A stretch of DNA of 64,000 nucleotides, taken from an uncultured Methylophilaceae bacterium. Its GTDB lineage: Bacteria > Pseudomonadota > Gammaproteobacteria > Burkholderiales > Methylophilaceae. Numbering within the stretch: the stretch's first letter is position 1; each line of letters opens with the position of its first letter. Of this stretch, positions 9,185 through 17,466 are shown in pieces. The stretch lies in contig CAJIZS010000002.1 in the NCBI GenBank assembly GCA_905182075.1, forward strand, positions 25,522-89,521. Reading direction: 5' to 3'. Made by a program: the position numbers and the translations under genes. Below the pieces are notes generated by a model, which ran no database searches, was not told the DNA's origin, and was given only the letters and a program-made list of their open reading frames with translations.

Positions 9185-9579
9185 TTATTTATCTGATTCT
9201 GCACCTAAATGTGTTGTTGCAAATGATTGGGATACTATTGTTGTATTAATATTAGTATACTTTTCAGTCCCTTTTTCTTTAGCAAACAATGTACCAAAAC
9301 TTCTACCTTGCTTACCTTTTTTAGAAAATACTATTCTACACATTACATCTTTTCCTTCTAAAGCATTAGAAAGAAATTCTTTTGCGCCAGTATTTTGATC
9401 TGGAATAATGCTAACCCCAAATAAATTAACTGACCTGTATTTTTACCATTAAAATCGTTACTAAACCAAACATGTTCACCATTAATAATTTTATAATGTT
9501 CTACTGAAACATTATTATCTCCATTTTCATATTTATAACTAGTTATTGAAGTACCTTTATCATCAATATAATATATGCG
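9185..9579 (-). CDS. Hypothetical protein or C-terminal extension of the SleB hydrolase
   Basis: Coding sequence runs from about 9579 to a TAA at 9185, with one frame change near 9430. It reads YYIDDKGTSITSYKYENG, later GAKEFLSNALEGKDVMCRIV and GRSFGTLFAKEKG. The second half weakly recalls staphylococcal-nuclease-fold proteins (the AKEFL...GKxV...GR pattern). No start codon is visible in its frame, so it is either fused to the hydrolase upstream through an indel at about 9575, or its start was lost to an error. Both options are left open. Confidence 0.4.
9186..9193 (-). promoter_or_regulatory. T4-type late promoter
   Basis: The minus strand reads GATAAATA, one base from the T4 late consensus TATAAATA, 34 bases upstream of the start at 9152. 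The same spacing recurs before other virion-type genes in this window. Confidence 0.55.
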
Positions 9580-10131
9580 TACCTATCTTACCAATAATTT
9601 GTAAGCTTTCTGCCCACGAAGGCTCTACATAATCTGCATGATAATGTGTTGCACCTTCTGTAATACCGCGAGCATCACTATACACAATCATATTGTATGC
9701 TATTGTGCATTAACCCATGCATCACCTTGGTGTGGATTGTCAGCCTTACCATCACAATACCAACTGAATTGACATCTATTTTTCTTTGGATAAAATTTAT
9801 TGTCTTTAAGATTTAGAAAATGCTTACCTTGTCTAACAACTCCGCAAATAGTATTTGGAAACCGTTTATCAGCAACTCTATTCAATGTAACTAAAATAAC
9901 TGCTACCTTTCCTGATAAACTTTCGTTTCGTGCCTCATGATATATGTTCAAAGCTAGGCATTGTATTTCGGCAGAAGAAAACGACATAAATGTGTTACGA
10001 TATTTTGGTGTCGTATATCGTTCGATCTTCTTAGTTGTTTTGTCAAGGTCGGCCTCTGTCATAGCATTCGCAGATATAGATCCAAGAAATACATAAGAGA
10101 AGACGACTATACAAAGTTTAAATAAACTCAT
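9563..10131 (-). CDS. SleB-like cell wall hydrolase with signal peptide, frameshifted
   Basis: The protein starts with a signal peptide (FKLCIVVFSYVFLGSISANA), then has the Hydrolase_2/SleB domain: ALNIYHEARNESLSGKVAV with the catalytic Glu, RFPNTICGVV, and the CQFSWYCDGK segment. The end of the domain continues in another frame after 9700 (EGATHYHADYVEPSWAE, then GTHI), so I join it across one indel. SleB-type enzymes cut peptidoglycan. Together with the small membrane protein at 10237 this probably forms the lysis cassette. Confidence 0.8.
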
Positions 10132-10182
10132 ATAAAATCCTTTTTATTTTTTATTTTTTAATTACAATCCAAGTTTATAAGG

Positions 10183-10221
10183 AAAACCCAGTTAGCGTCT
10201 CCAATGACAAAACTGGGCTTT
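10183..10221 (-). terminator. Intrinsic terminator after the holin-like gene
   Basis: On the minus strand AGCCCAGTT pairs with AACTGGG across a 17-base loop and is followed by TTTTCC. It lies 16 bases past the stop of the gene at 10237-10464. Confidence 0.65.
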
Positions 10222-10236
10222 ATCTAAAGATCCTTG

Positions 10237-10464
10237 TTATTTCTTGCTGTAAATACCCCATAAAATCCACAGGGCAATTAAGCCTACAAGTCCTTCACCA
10301 CCTAATGCTTTCACGAATGAGATTACATTTCCCAGGATGTCAAAAGGAAGGAATACTACGTTTGCACCAAAAATGATTTGAAGCGTAACGCCGAGCATGA
10401 CAATCGAAAGACCAACTTCTGTAAGTCCCCGAACCCACTCAGATATATTTTTTACTATATCCAT
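10237..10464 (-). CDS. Small membrane protein, candidate holin
   Basis: The 75-residue protein has two hydrophobic segments (VGLSIVMLGVTLQIIFGANVV and a second near GLVGLIALWILWGIY) and a short basic C-terminus (SKK). Size, two membrane helices and a position next to the SleB hydrolase fit a class II holin, but similar small proteins of unknown role are also common in marine T4-like phages. It is a single-gene unit with its own terminator. Confidence 0.55.
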   Translation of the reverse strand: MDIVKNISEWVRGLTEVGLSIVMLGVTLQIIFGANVVFLPFDILGNVISFVKALGGEGLVGLIALWILWGIYSKK

Positions 10465-10540
10465 TTACTCTATCTCCTAATAATTAAAAGTGACAAGTGC
10501 CACCTGTACTGAAAAATAGTCTATAATGACTACCATAATA

Positions 10541-10561
10541 TTTACCTGCTTTCCAGGTAAA
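10541..10561 (-). terminator. Hairpin after the GIY-YIG gene
   Basis: TTTACCTG pairs perfectly with CAGGTAAA over a five-base loop, immediately after the stop codon of the gene at 10562-10975. There is no long T-run beyond the stem, so it may act as a 3' end stabiliser as well as a terminator. Confidence 0.5.
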
Positions 10562-10975
10562 CTACCCTTGATTACACCGGGGTTTGTGTCTATTAATTAG
10601 ACGAGATTCATGCAATTCTAACGACTTTTTAGTATAATTATTGTACGGGGAGAATATAATCTCCACATCATCTAGTGTATCTTTGTTAAAAAATTCATGG
10701 CGAAATTCATCCCATTTTTTCGTTTGCTTAGTTCCTTTGGTTATACCTAATAGTTTTTTTGCATGTTGTCGTAATCTTTGCGGTGTTCCGGCATTATAAC
10801 TAGTGTTACTACTTGCATTAATTCCGACATAAAAAATGCCAAAACTTGGCGAACTTAGCATGTAAATGCCAGAACAACGGATCTCTATTGGTGAATCTTT
10901 CCTTGTTCTGACACTAATATTGTTATTTTTTGGTATAAAATCGAGAATTGTTTTTAGAGGAAATTTGTACTGCAT
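10562..10975 (-). CDS. GIY-YIG nuclease
   Basis: The 137-residue protein contains the whole catalytic module: SGIYMLSS and FGIFYVGIN supply the paired GIY and YVG strands, QRLRQHAKK the conserved Arg, and LHESRLINRHKPRCNQG the late Glu and Asn. No separate DNA-binding domain is attached, so it is a minimal enzyme. Free-standing GIY-YIG nucleases in T-even-like phages can be homing endonucleases or DNA repair or degradation enzymes. It stands alone between two terminators. Confidence 0.82.
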   Translation of the reverse strand: MQYKFPLKTILDFIPKNNNISVRTRKDSPIEIRCSGIYMLSSPSFGIFYVGINASSNTSYNAGTPQRLRQHAKKLLGITKGTKQTKKWDEFRHEFFNKDTLDDVEIIFSPYNNYTKKSLELHESRLINRHKPRCNQG

Positions 10976-11020
10976 AAGTTATATTATAGCACATTATTGC
11001 TAATGTTGTCAACCTGTCGC

Positions 11021-11063
11021 AAAAATGTTCAATACTTTTAGAATTTAAAAGTATCGAACATTA
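11021..11063 (-). terminator. Strong intrinsic terminator after glutamine synthetase
   Basis: A long hairpin of about 16 pairs with two mismatches (AATGTTCGATACTTTT against AAAAGTATTGAACATT on the minus strand) ends in a TTTTT run. It starts five bases after the glnA stop. Confidence 0.75.
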
Positions 11064-11068
11064 GTTAA

Positions 11069-12027
11069 TTATGCTTGAATAGTATCTATAATAACTTTTG
11101 TGATATCATATGGATTGGCATTAGATGCTGGTCGTCTATCTTCTAAGTAACCAGTTGTATAATTAGACTCAACTGTTTCAACAGGTATTCTTATACTTGC
11201 ACCTCTATCACCTTCACCATAAGTGAATTGACTAATACTAGCAGTTTCGTGTTTACCTGTTAGTCGTTGGTCATTATCTTTACCATAGACTGCAATGTGT
11301 TCATCATGTCGGGCTTTCATTTTATCTAATATATCATGATAGACACCTAACTGAGAATCGTTTCTCATCTCGTTTGTGCTAAAGTTTGTATGCATCCCAG
11401 ATCCATTCCAATCACCTTTAATAGGTTTCGGTTCATGGACATATCACAGCCATGCTCTTCTGCAACTCTCTCTAAAATATATCGTGACATCCAAAGATCA
11501 TCACCGGCATTCTTTGCACCTTTACTAAACACTTGATATTCCCATTGGCCAAGAGCAACTTCAGCGTTTGTACCAGTGATATCAATCTCTGCATCAATAC
11601 ATGCATCCATATGATCTGAAACTACTTTTCTTCCTGCAACTTTACTTGCACCTACACCACAGTAATATGGTCCTTGAGGTCCGGGCTCTCCGTTTGCCCA
11701 GCCTAGTGGTTTACCAGTACCATTTGTTATAAAGTATTCTTGTTCAAATCCAAACCAATAATCATCAGAGTCTTCAAATGTTATGGCTTCTCTCTTTTCA
11801 GTTGAACACATAACAAGCCAACCTGATGGCTGGAATGGGTTATGATAAAGTTTAACCGGGGTTAATGTAACATCAGAATGGTTGCCAGGAGCTTGATCAG
11901 TTGATGAACCATCATAACCCCAAATTGGAACTAGTTCTAACTTATTAATATCGCCATCGGCGACTTTTGTTTTACTACGTAAATGCTCGTTCGCATCGAG
12001 CCATACGTATTCTAGTACTGTCTTCAT
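11069..12027 (-). CDS. glnA: Glutamine synthetase, GSII (short) type, frameshifted
   Basis: The N-terminal part begins LEYVWLDANEHLRSKTKV and contains PIWGYDGSSTDQAPGNHSD, the GSII beta-grasp and first active-site segments. QEYFI and GPYYCGVGA follow. The catalytic continuation PIKGDWNGSGMHTNFST lies in another frame after an indel near 11445, ending with GDRGASIRIP and the EDRRPASNANPY motif. About 319 residues joined, close to other short GSII proteins. It makes glutamine from glutamate, ammonia and ATP. A GSII enzyme is a rare phage metabolic gene. It is a monocistronic unit with its own terminator. Confidence 0.88.
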
Positions 12028-12033
12028 GTTGTT

Positions 12034-12125
12034 TTCCTTCCGAAAACGTTTAATTTTATGTTGAAAATATAAGCAATGTCTGTAAAATTTTCCAGTGAAT
12101 TTCTTCCAAAAACGCCTAATTTTAT
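12034..12125 (-). repeat. Two direct copies of a 26-base element in the glnA leader
   Basis: Bases 12034-12059 and 12100-12125 match at about 22 of 26 positions. The proximal copy includes the purine-rich ribosome site of glnA (GGAAGGAAAA). The arrangement could be an operator pair or a duplicated leader. No protein is coded here. Confidence 0.45.
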
Positions 12126-12243
12126 AACATTCAAAGTGTATTTAGTTTTCTATTAACTAGCACTATAAAAAATAAATACGTGCGGAAACCTATTATTAGG
12201 AAACCACGTTAATAATTAAAATAATTAAATAGCGAGGTAACAT

Positions 12244-12525
12244 ATGTTTCTTACAGAACATTTACAAAATGCGGCCAAAGCCGCAGGTAGACCGTGTAAT
12301 CTATCTTATTATTTTTACCATGCATGGATTGCACTTAAATGCGGATCAATTTATTATTATATAGCATTCTTCTCTCACGTACATGCAATTTTTCCCTTTA
12401 TTCATGAAGGATTTGGGCTTGCAGAAATGATAGTTGCTCGAACCAATGTAATTCGTAAAAGTATCCCTGATTGGGAAGGCTGGAAAGAATTAGATAATTG
12501 GGACGATGACAAGTATGCCTCTTGA
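12244..12525 (+). CDS. DUF6356-like membrane-associated protein
   Basis: The 93-residue protein reads MFLTEHLQNAAKAAG, then YYFYHAWIALKCGSIYYYIA and HVHAIFPFIHEG. This pattern of a short helix, His, hydrophobic helix and HAxxPFxH resembles the DUF6356 family of small, probably membrane-bound proteins. The start has a GAGGT ribosome site. It is the first gene of the plus-strand operon that continues with the oxidase, VOC domain, synthetase-like core and tRNA, and its stop overlaps the next gene. Confidence 0.55.
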   Translation: MFLTEHLQNAAKAAGRPCNLSYYFYHAWIALKCGSIYYYIAFFSHVHAIFPFIHEGFGLAEMIVARTNVIRKSIPDWEGWKELDNWDDDKYAS

Positions 12526-13321
12526 TAATTTTTTAGAACGAATAGATAATGAATTACTTAATCATTCAGTTATAATAGACAACAAATATTGTAGTTGGTT
12601 TAGTTGAAACAATTGTTGGATTAATCATTTTTAAATTCCAAATCCATTTTCTGTTTTTTCAAATCAATTTATTATTGCTCAATTAAACAAAGTTATAAAT
12701 GCAATAGATTTAGAGGAAGCAAGAGCAGGAAAAGAAGTATTAGCAAATGAAATAGGGGTTGCTTTTAAAGATGGTTCTGTAGATGAAGGAACATATAGAT
12801 TTGCATCTGCACATTTCGAATGGCTAGTTAGTTTTGCTAAACCATTAGGATTAACATTTGATGATATAGGTAAACGAAAACACGGATCGCCAGCAACATT
12901 ATTTTATTGTGATGAATTAATTAGAATATATGGTAATGAAGATTTTAATGTATCTGCAGGTGCAAGTTTTGCAGTAGAAAATTGGGCGGCGGCCGGCTTT
13001 TGGAAAGATTTGATAGCAGGATTACAAAAATTTAAAACAAAATATTCTTTAAATTTGCCTTTAGGATTTTTTACATGGCATGACAAGTTAGAAGAACAAC
13101 ATGCCGAACACACAAGAGAAGAAATGATCACATTGTACAATGAACATAACCTTAATGAGGATTTGTTTATTAAAGCAGGTAATGAAATGTTAAATGGAGT
13201 CGAAGCGTTTTGGGTTGGGCTTGACCAAGAACGTATCAGCCGAGAACACTATGCACATACAAAAAAGCCATTGTCAAGGTTGCTGATGGGGATATTATTG
13301 ATTTTTATAGTGGAATTTTAA
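12515..13321 (+). CDS. Haem-oxygenase-like (TenA/CADD-type) diiron oxidase, interrupted
   Basis: The start ATG lies within the end of the previous gene. Family features include FASAHFEWLVSFA, SFAVENWAAAGFW and the late FFTWHDKLEEQHAEHTREEM, which supply the His/Glu metal ligands of haem-oxygenase-like diiron proteins. Two in-frame stops (12605-12607 and 12629-12631) interrupt residues 31-39 while the frame before and after is the same; a compensating pair of indels would explain this. Members oxidise small molecules or amino-acid-derived substrates. The substrate is unknown; context suggests a link to the neighbouring AsnRS-like enzyme. Confidence 0.65.
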
Positions 13322-13674
13322 ATCTGCCTCTTGTTCATACTATAGAAAAAGATTATGTACCAAGTACAGGAGAATATGCTCCGTACAAACATATCTTTTT
13401 TGAAATGGATGACGGTAGTAATATTGCTTTTTTTGATACTGGCGATGGCAAAGGTACAACTACTGATTGTGATGATTGGATTGTGCATTTTGCATTTGAA
13501 GTAGATACGAAGGACGATGTTGATAAATGGTGCAAACTTTTAAAATCGGACGATATAGATGTTATCGGCCCAACTAATCACGATGACTGGATTTATAGCA
13601 TTTACTTTTTTGATCCAAATGGACTACGTTTAGAAATTACAACAGAGCTGAAATTAGACCCACGGCATAAATAG
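13261..13674 (+). CDS. VOC (glyoxalase/dioxygenase superfamily) domain, possibly fused to the oxidase
   Basis: The sequence IIDFYSGILNLPLVHTIEKD, then KHIFFEMDDGSNIAFF and a second half with VHFAFEV and FFDPNGLRLEI, is a complete vicinal-oxygen-chelate domain. Likely metal ligands are a His early and the Glu of LRLEIT at the end. There is no start codon in this frame, and the coding signal runs straight on from the oxidase through a frame change near 13265, so a two-domain fusion broken by an indel is as likely as a separate gene. Substrate unknown. Confidence 0.65.
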   Translation, partial: KKAIVKVADGDIIDFYSGILNLPLVHTIEKDYVPSTGEYAPYKHIFFEMDDGSNIAFFDTGDGKGTTTDCDDWIVHFAFEVDTKDDVDKWCKLLKSDDIDVIGPTNHDDWIYSIYFFDPNGLRLEITTELKLDPRHK

Positions 13675-13699
13675 TTTTGATTTAGACGGAGAATTTTTT

Positions 13700-14572
13700 T
13701 TGACTACACAACTTATTAACCCTGTTGAATTTACTACGGTGGTTAAGCGTCTTCGTTCCTTTTTCGATAATTTAAACTTTCAAGAAGTACATACCCAAAG
13801 CAGATTAAGCATACTAGCCGCTTGTGAGGATCCAACTACGGTTGCAACCTACACGTATAGCGGTGAAATATGGCCACTACCTCAAACAGGTCAAATGTGG
13901 CTTGAATATGAATTACTAACAAAACCTGATTTACCAGGTTGTTATTGTGTTAGTACAAGTTACAGGCAAGAACAAAATCCAACTCCAGGTAGACACGAAC
14001 TTATTTTTCCAATGTTCGAATTTGAAGCTCCTGGCAATTTTGAAGATCTTCTTCAAATGGAAAATGATCTTTGTAAATTTCTTGGTTTCAAAGCAAAAAA
14101 TGAAAGAAATCCTTATACTGAAGATTTTCCTGGCGGAATGTATCAAAGTGTTTTAGCAAAATATACTGGTGCAGAATTAGATGCAGGACATGAAGAAGAA
14201 ATGTATAAAGAATATGGAGATGTATTTTTCCTAACATATTTTCCAGAATCAACAAGTCCTTTTTGGAACATGAAACTTGGTAAAGATGATGTGAAAAAAA
14301 CTGGAAAACTTGCTAATAAATGCGATGTCATTATAGGCGGAATGGAAACTATCGGTAGTGCTGAACGCGGTACTGATCCTGACCAAATGCGACATCAATT
14401 CCATACAATATCAGACGGTGGGTATGCCGAGTTATTGTATGATCTCTTTGGTAAAGAAAGAGTAGAAGCAGAACTTCAAGAATTTTTAAAACATGACTTC
14501 ATACCTAGGTATGGAGGCGGAATAGGAATAACACGCTTGATTGCAGGAATGAAAAAAGCAGGCCTTATGTAA
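13700..14572 (+). CDS. Class II aminoacyl-tRNA-synthetase-like catalytic core (AspRS/AsnRS type), no anticodon domain
   Basis: The 290-residue protein is a bare class IIb catalytic domain. Motif 2 is visible as SYRQEQNPTPGRHELIFPMF (about residues 92-111), the CDVIIGGMETIGSAER segment matches the AsnRS/AspRS active-site strand, and motif 3 is GGGIGITRLIAGM at the end. The N-terminal OB anticodon-binding domain of true AspRS/AsnRS is missing. Such proteins can be amino-acid ligases, asparagine synthetase relatives or tRNA modifiers. TTG start with an ACGGAG ribosome site. A tRNA gene follows 210 bases downstream. Confidence 0.75.
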   Translation: MTTQLINPVEFTTVVKRLRSFFDNLNFQEVHTQSRLSILAACEDPTTVATYTYSGEIWPLPQTGQMWLEYELLTKPDLPGCYCVSTSYRQEQNPTPGRHELIFPMFEFEAPGNFEDLLQMENDLCKFLGFKAKNERNPYTEDFPGGMYQSVLAKYTGAELDAGHEEEMYKEYGDVFFLTYFPESTSPFWNMKLGKDDVKKTGKLANKCDVIIGGMETIGSAERGTDPDQMRHQFHTISDGGYAELLYDLFGKERVEAELQEFLKHDFIPRYGGGIGITRLIAGMKKAGLM

Positions 14573-14791
14573 TGATTACAAGCAATAAAACAATTCCGAT
14601 TTATAAAAACGGAGCTGGGATACATGACTTGATAAAAGAATTACAAAGACAAGCAACAACTGGCTTATAAAAACTTTTATAAAAAATATGGATTTGCTAG
14701 TTGCTTTGAATGCGACGAAACATTTACCGACCTTGATGAACTTGCAGAACATCAAGAGGAACATCTTATAAAAGAACAGACTCTGGGGTGA
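14572..14791 (+). CDS. C2H2 zinc-finger peptide, frameshifted
   Basis: An ATG overlaps the stop of the synthetase-like gene (TAATG). The frame reads about 30 residues and, after one indel near 14670, continues as YKKYGFASCFECDETFTDLDELAEHQEEH, written here as adjacent pieces: YKKYGFASCFEC plus DETFTDLDELAEHQEEH. Two Cys and two His spaced as in a C2H2 finger are evident. The stop lies inside the first bases of the tRNA. Total about 72 residues. Zinc binding is inferred from the motif; function unknown. Confidence 0.45.
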
Positions 14792-14875
14792 CGAAACAGG
14801 TAGACGTGGTGCGTTGTTTACGTATTGTCCCTTTTGCAGAGGGGCGTGTAGGTTCGAATCCTACCCCCACCACCA
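14782..14875 (+). tRNA. tRNA with long variable arm, drawn anticodon GUU
   Basis: The Leu-type D arm (ACGAAACAGGTAGACGT), a perfect T arm (GTAGG TTCGAAT CCTAC) and an encoded CCA end are clear. Acceptor strands 14782-14788 and 14865-14871 pair at five of seven positions; the first two pairs mismatch. The anticodon stem 14810-14814/14822-14826 encloses TTGTTTA, giving GUU (Asn codons). A CCCT/AGGG stem forms the long variable arm, which normal tRNA-Asn lacks. U at position 37 is odd. The anticodon is uncertain, because indels affect this contig. Confidence 0.7.
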
Positions 14876-14950
14876 TATTTGGTTTTAACTTTTTATTTAT
14901 AAAATTTTACTCAAACTTTTAACGGGATTATTGTTCCTTTTTTTCCATAA

Positions 14951-15274
14951 TTAATCTGTCCATTCGTCCTCTTCGACCTCATATAATGTATATTTCGCTG
15001 TTAGTTCATCACCAGATTTTATATCTTTAATTGTCATCAAGTATTTTACAGGTATTTGATGCCAGTAGCCGTTTAATACTTTACAATTTGGATTGTCATT
15101 ATGATTATAAAATGCTCCTAATGCTGTTCTTATGTACCCGTGTGGAAAATTTCTATTACGGATATGAACAATTCCTAATACAACATCTTTTGCAAACTCT
15201 TTTGTAGATATTAAACCTAAACCTTCTATTTTACTTTGGCCTATTGTAATACCATTTGGGAGGGGTCTATACAT
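14951..15274 (-). CDS. SET-domain protein, probable lysine methyltransferase
   Basis: The 107-residue protein is a minimal SET domain, like viral vSET. It shows the first strand pair (IEGLGLISTKEFAKDVVLG), the cofactor-site motif YNHNDNPNC (equivalent to NHxxxPN), and the C-terminal GDELTAKYTLY (equivalent to GEELTxDY). It has no targeting sequence. SET enzymes move a methyl group from S-adenosylmethionine to lysine; host ribosomal or DNA-binding proteins are plausible targets. It converges on the tRNA operon. Confidence 0.78.
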   Translation of the reverse strand: MYRPLPNGITIGQSKIEGLGLISTKEFAKDVVLGIVHIRNRNFPHGYIRTALGAFYNHNDNPNCKVLNGYWHQIPVKYLMTIKDIKSGDELTAKYTLYEVEEDEWTD

Positions 15275-15283
15275 TGAAAATCC

Positions 15284-17109
15284 TTATGCTTCCATTAGTT
15301 TAAAAAATACAGACCAATTTACATTTTGGCCTGTTTCGCCATACACGATTACTTTCAGTTTGTTTGAACTAACATCGTTTACAATATTAACATCCCAATG
15401 TGTTGCTGAATTTTGATATGTTGTTTTGGCATTTGTACCAATAATGCTTAGTGTGCCGGCTGTATTATCAGCTACGCCTTCTACTTTAAATGCATTTTGT
15501 AATGTACCACTTGCTTGGCGTCCTATAAACCGAACATCAAAATACCATGCTTTATCAGTACCAGGTCCTATTTGTAAACTATTAAAAAGAACTTCTTCGC
15601 CGCTATTTCCAGTTGATGTAAATGTTGCGGTGTAAACTTGTCCTCCGGAATTTTGTTCTGGTCTTAATGTCCATACTGCACCGGATGGAACAGATATATA
15701 ATCTCCCATATCAAGCAAATCTGCACCGGAGCCTTGTTTAAGAGTTTTTAATGTAATTCCGCCGCTTACACTTGATTTAATTAGACTAAAAGCACCTGCT
15801 GTTGTATCAGTTCCAAATGAATGTGTTATTACCTTTTGATCTGTACTTTTAAATTCTAATGATGATGTTTCAGAGTTCCATCGAATAGTACCATCCATAC
15901 TACCAGTTGCTTGGGCTGTTGTACCACCTGGTAATACTAACCCTGCTGTTCCAGTTAATATTGGATTATCTGGAATATTAATAGTAGGATTACCAATAGT
16001 ACCGTCACCATTTAGTACTGTAATCTTATTTGCTGTACCAGTTATTGTTCTATAATGTGGAGTATCTCCTCCTCGAGCAATAAAACCAGTGCCAGTTGAA
16101 TCTTTTAAGGCATCCAGCCATGTAGTTGGTATAGTTCCAACAGAATACCATTGATTATTAAAGTACGCATATAATACTTTTTCATCTTCTCTTATTGCAA
16201 GAGCACCTTCGAGAACTGTTAGATTAGCCAATCCTTCGGCACTTGCTACAACAATAACATTTGCAGTTGAACTAGTAGCAGTCCTCCTCCGGAAGAACCA
16301 CCACCACTGGCACCGCCGCCTCCTGTTGAGGTCGATCCACCAGTCTGTTCTCCGCCCGCGGCTGTATCAGATGCAACACTTCCTGATGCACCTGGTGCTG
16401 TTTGTGTTATTACTGCTTGACCAGAGGCTCCTTGTGTACCGCCCGTTAATGCTACAGTACTGTAACCTGTTATATTACCACAATAATCATATATAGGGGT
16501 TGTATCTGTTACGGTTGCTTGATAATTATTACCTTTTTTAAGTAAGGCAAGCATTTCTGGCTCAACTAATACTTCAAAAATATTATTATATTCTGTTCCG
16601 TCTTCTGCCTTAACAGGATATCCGCCCAACTTATCAAATGCATAAGATAAGTTACCTGCGGTACTAGTTGCATCTTTTACTCCTCCACTAAAGGAAGTAC
16701 CAACTCCTACAGACCGAGGTAAACCTAATTGTGAGCTACATTCGCCTCCATGTAAACTGCTACCACCATTACTATAAGCGCCGTTAAGTAATCCTTCAAG
16801 ACTAACTATTTCTTCAAGATCATCACCAATACTGCCTAGTGTAGATACTAAATTATCTAAACTTCCTTGAGCGTAACTACCATCTAAAATGGATGCGAGA
16901 TTATCATTAATATCTTTTAATGCGCCGCTATTTAAACTTGAAAAATTAAACTTACCATCTAAGCCTACACAACCACACATATTATCAGGTCCTATAGCAC
17001 CAATAGCATCCATTATATTCATGCCTTTACCAAGAAACGAACCAAACATACCTTCAATCATATTTGGTATACTTTTTGGATTTACTGGATCTGCACAAAA
17101 ATTAATCAT
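15284..17109 (-). CDS. Fibre-like virion protein, frameshifted
   Basis: Two frames (16246-17109 and 15284-16231) join through an indel near 16285: the Gly/Ser-rich linker GGASGGGSSGGG continues as TSSTANVIVVASAEGLANLT into the second part. The N-terminal 250 residues begin MINFCADPVNPKSIPNMIEG and hold several cysteines. The C-terminal part has the collar-like TSSLEFKSTDQKV and a beta-rich ending. About 608 residues. The flexible Gly linker and beta-rich tail fit a baseplate or tail fibre component. Next upstream are a small protein and the PAAR spike tip. Confidence 0.6.
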
Positions 17110-17114
17110 GCTTC

Positions 17115-17461
17115 CTACGCACCTACTTCACTTATAATACCATTAAGATTTTTAAGGATTAATTCATGGCAAAAAGTAGCAAAAAACACTCTCGAAGGCT
17201 TTGTAATGCATCTTTTAAAGCACCTTGTAGTGGATTTGTTAATAATTCATCTAATGCAACTGTGAGGCAAAGTTGAAAATTAGGTAGGAGTAGACCTTGC
17301 CCTGCAAGCAAGGCACAGATCATATCTTTTAAATTGTAACTATATTCGGCTTGTACACCAATAAGACTCGAGTCACCAGTAAGACTTGTAGTATTGTTTA
17401 CGGTCGGTGATATATAATCATTAAATGATGTTAAACCATCAGTGAAATCTTGATATGCCAT
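17115..17461 (-). CDS. Probable baseplate-associated protein, frameshifted
   Basis: The protein starts MAYQDFTDGLTSFNDYISPT and runs about 115 residues. After an indel near 17195 the likely true C-terminus is PSRVFFATFCHELILKNLNG, ending at 17115, since the other frame ends in a run of low-quality hydrophobics. It has no membrane segment. It sits directly after the PAAR gene (start five bases from its stop) and before the fibre-like gene, so it is probably part of the same tail module. Family not recognised. Confidence 0.5.
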
Positions 17462-17466
17462 TCATG

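Noticed and set aside
10562..10975. Homing endonuclease inside an intron
   Set aside because: The GIY-YIG gene is free-standing between terminators, with no split gene around it.
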